NCBI GenBank assembly: GCA_001247695.2
Contig: LGRX02030535.1
Coordinates: forward strand, 1 to 20,686
Direction: 5' to 3'
DNA from: Cymbomonas tetramitiformis
Lineage: Eukaryota; Chlorophyta; Pyramimonadophyceae; Pyramimonadales; Pyramimonadaceae
Length of the DNA stretch: 20,686 nt
In this document: positions 18,286 through 20,686 of the stretch, piece by piece
Layout: the number at the start of each line of letters is the position of its first letter
Position numbering within the stretch: the first letter of the stretch is position 1
Position numbers and translations under genes: made by a program
The notes under the pieces: model-generated
The model's input: the letters and a program-made list of their open reading frames with translations, nothing else
Database searches by the model: none
What the model was told of the DNA's origin: nothing

Positions 18286-20686
18286 AAACTTGGGGGCGAA
18301 CCGTGGAAAACAGGCTGTTGTGAAAGCTATTGCGAAGAAGAAAGAAGAGAATGTAGTGAAATGTGTGGTCCGCGATTGTGCGGTCCCGAGAACTATTGTA
18401 CCGAAGATCCAATGCAAGACGTGCCAGGGCTACTTTCATTTCGCGTGTTCTAGCAATGAGGAGGTTGGAGTAATATGCAAGCAGTGTGGTCCTCGGCCGG
18501 GGAAGTGCGTTTATTGCAAGAAAAGCGCGAGCATCATGACTTGTGGTGTTTGCGGAGGTGGTTTCCATCCTTCATGTCAGCGAAAATTCGGGACTGGCGA
18601 TTGTGGTTTGCTCACAAATCAAAAGAACTGTGGGCGCAAGGAGTGCGAGCAGCGATCAGAGTGTACTGCTAGTGAAGTGGCGGAAGATGCCACCGAGGCC
18701 ACCGTTAAACCGCTGGCCTCAATTGACGCTCCCCGCGCGTTGGCGGGCTTGGCCAAGGAAGCGCAGAGTTCTCGAAGAAAGTCCTTGGACTGGCCTACTA
18801 GCGCGCTGAAGACCGGCGACGCGGGTGAGCACATTTTTCAAAGTGGTCCAATAATATAACGTTGTAATGAGTTTTTAGTTCTATTTATGTTTCTCGTCCT
18901 ACTTGTGTAAACGTGCTTGGTTTTGGTGTTCTATGAATTAGGTGGGCTCGCCACGGCTCCGCCCGCACCCCCACCGCCAGCACCAGATGAGTCCTGCTTC
19001 ATATGCGAGAAGGACGATGCACGTGGTGTCCACAGGTGCTCGCACTGCAAGGCTAGCTACCATAACGTGTGCATGGTAGCCAAAGGCATTGAAGAGGTGA
19101 ACAATTGTGGTAGGCCGGAGTGCATGGCGAAGCGCACGGTCTACCCAACCTCCCAAGCCGAGAGAGACGCTCGCGCTGTGAACCTCGCAAAACATGGTGC
19201 CATGCTGCTGGAAGGCGCGCTCGAGAACAGTTTGCCGTTGCTTGCGGTGCCGTCGGCGCGGCCCCCGCCCCTTGTTCAAGCGGCCACACCCGAGGGCGTT
19301 CGGGTGGGTGTAGAGGGGCCGTCGGGAGGGGCGGAGCAACCCGCGCATGCTCCCGCCCCCACCAGCACGGAGGTGCCCGCACCCGACACCGCAGGGCTGG
19401 TAGTGAACGCGCCGTCGGGAGGGACGGCTCAACCCGCGGATGCTCCCGCCCCCACGAGCACGGAGGTGCCCGCACCCAAGACCGCGGGGGTGGTACCGGA
19501 CGCGCCGTCGGGATCGGCGGCGCAACCCGCGGACACTCCGGCACCTGCCTTGTCCATGCTCTCGGAGTTCTCGGCATCGGCTCCCCCACCCCTTGAAGCG
19601 GCCACACCCGAGGGCGTTCGCGGGGGTGGAGAGGAGCCGTCGGGAGGGACGGAGCAACCCGCGCATGCTCCCGCCCCCACCAGCACGGAGGTGCCCGCAC
19701 CCGACACCGCAGGGCTGGTAGTGAACGCGCCGTCGGGAGGGACGGCTCAACCCGCGGATGCTCCCGCCCCCACGAGCACGGAGGTGCCCGCACCCAAGAC
19801 CGCGGGGGTGGTACCGGACGCGCCGGCGGGATCGGCGGAGCAACCCGCGGGGGGTGTAGAGGAGCCGTCGGGAGCGGCGGCTCAACCCGCGGATGCTCCC
19901 GCCCCCACGAGCACGGAGGTGCCCGCACCCGAGACCGCGGGGGTGGTACCGGACGCGCCGTTGGGATCGGCGGAGCAACCCACGAACACTCCCGCACAGG
20001 CATTGCCCGTAGGTGGCCATCAGCGGAAGCCTCGGTGGGAGGACCTGGATCTGCCGCAACGTGTTCACTCGTACAACAAGTACATTAACTTTAGGCCGCG
20101 GTATGTGTATGGCGACGGCTTTGGTGGGAAGGAGGGATACGCCGATAAATCGAACGGGAAATTCTCGTACGGCGGAGTGGTGTTTCACCAGGGTCACTCG
20201 GGGGGGTATGTGGTAGGCTCAATCCTGCACATAAAGAATAAAGGGTGGTTTGTCCATTGCGGGGGGCCAATCGATGGGCCGAACGCCGACCCGGAGATGT
20301 TTCACACCTTCCGCATGAACAAGCTGAACGTGGGCGTAACGGACAAAGCCCGAGGGGAGGCTTACTTCCGTGACAACGAGCAGATCGACAAAGTGTTCCA
20401 GGTCCTCCGGAAGTTCGTGCCTCAACAGATTGCCGTGGAAAAAACGAAGGGCTTCCAGGAGGGCGTGTCCGTCACGGCCCCGTTGAGGCAGGTCAATACG
20501 GCGGACCGGGTGGAGTTAGGACCCAGCGTTACCCGTGACGACTACCTCTTCGTCGACAAGGACGCGGCATCCGTTGCCCCTAGCCGGGGGGGCGCGGGTT
20601 CCGAGGGGGATACGGTCACGGAGGATGCTGCACCGCCTGAGACAATTGCGTCTCAGGCGGTGAAAGGAAGGAAGCGCATGAGGTCG
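18286..20686 (+). CDS. PHD-finger protein with 31-residue Pro/Ala-rich repeats, incomplete at both ends
   Basis: The first exon seen (18286-18824) follows a good acceptor (TTAACACCTTGCCCCAG). Its frame has no ATG back to a stop at 18245, so the start lies in an unseen upstream exon. It encodes two C4HC3 PHD-like fingers; numbering from 18290 they are C25, C30, C42, C45, H50, C53, C63, C66 and C73, C76, C85, C88, H93, C96, C114, C119. A GT-AG intron (18825-18941) joins in frame to an exon open from 18942 to the window end. That exon has a third finger (CFICEKDD ... CSHCKASYHNVC ... CGRPEC), a disordered Pro/Ala-rich region of 31-residue repeats (19319-19957), and about 220 residues of an unrecognised C-terminal region rich in Gly and aromatics (RVHSYNKYINFRPRYVYGDG). 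PHD fingers usually read histone tails in the nucleus; that role here is inferred. The gene could be a host chromatin protein or part of a mobile element. Confidence 0.7.
18825..18941 (+). other. GT-AG intron, 117 bp, in the PHD-finger gene
   Basis: The donor GTGAGC follows a GCG codon plus one leftover G. The acceptor is TTAG, preceded by a T-rich tract. Splicing completes a Gly codon and leads into GLATAPPAPPPP and the third finger with no stop. Unspliced, the upstream frame would end at 18859, leaving the third finger out. Confidence 0.75.
19319..19957 (+). repeat. In-frame 93-bp repeats within a 318-bp higher-order repeat
   Basis: Full 31-codon units (consensus starts PSGGTAQPADAPAPTSTEVP and ends near GVVPDA) start at 19319, 19412, 19637, 19730 and 19865, with partial units between them. 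The block from about 19280 recurs 318 bp later at 19598. All periods are multiples of three, so the frame is kept. The GC-rich repeat also opens long shadow frames on the minus strand. Confidence 0.85.
20631..20662. repeat. Perfect 13-bp inverted repeat inside the coding exon
   Basis: CACCGCCTGAGAC (20631-20643) and GTCTCAGGCGGTG (20650-20662) are exact reverse complements around AATTGC. The sequence encodes part of the C-terminal region (PPETIASQAV) and would form a stable RNA hairpin in the mRNA. Confidence 0.8.

Noticed and set aside
18938..20197. Minus-strand open frames of 419 and 316 codons over the repeat region
   Set aside because: They are shadows of the GC-rich 93-bp repeats. The plus-strand frame has clear zinc-finger motifs and a matching splice site, and the minus frames are just Arg/Pro-rich repeats.

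Overview
The window looks like transposon-rich nuclear DNA of a eukaryote, most likely a green alga or related protist. The grounds are GT-AG introns that keep frame, GC-rich coding sequence beside an AT-rich non-coding island, several decayed eukaryotic transposons, several tandem arrays, and TTTTAGGG motifs (the Chlamydomonas-type telomere repeat) inside a satellite. The species cannot be fixed from sequence alone. There is no rRNA, tRNA, CRISPR array or bacterial-style operon that I can support.

Layout. 1-2159 (+): an open frame of unknown function, then a CACTA/Tnp2-like transposase in several reading frames. Its last two segments join cleanly across an intron (1491-1878), and that intron carries a 164-bp fold-back MITE. 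2160-5113: AT-rich, no convincing gene, many nested perfect hairpins. 5114-5776: a 663-bp non-autonomous element with 11-bp terminal inverted repeats, a TATG target duplication and large palindromes near both ends. 5777-6060: short tandem repeats. 6076-10571 (-): an LTR-type retroelement remnant with Gag, a variant zinc knuckle and a retropepsin, broken off before a complete reverse transcriptase. 10641-12110, on the 5' side of that gag: a tandem array whose units share a short hairpin with compensatory base changes between copies. 12906-13795: a 349-bp satellite with telomere-like motifs. 13905-17222 (-): a DDE-type transposase broken by two frame changes. 17471-18190: a 103-bp array in which each unit is a long imperfect hairpin. 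18286 to the window end (+): a spliced gene with three PHD-like zinc fingers, a 31-residue Pro/Ala-rich repeat region and an unrecognised C-terminal domain.

How the parts relate. Almost everything is mobile-element derived. The DDE transposase is flanked by two unrelated arrays (349 bp on its 3' side, 103 bp on its 5' side). The retroelement has the hairpin array where its 5' leader or LTR would lie. The PHD-finger gene may be a host chromatin reader or may itself belong to an element; its full length lies outside the window. The most unusual signal is the covarying hairpin at 10675-12110. Next are the 103-bp hairpin array, the hairpin-dense segment at 4631-5094, and an NPGP (2A-like) motif behind a hydrophobic leader in the DDE transposase.
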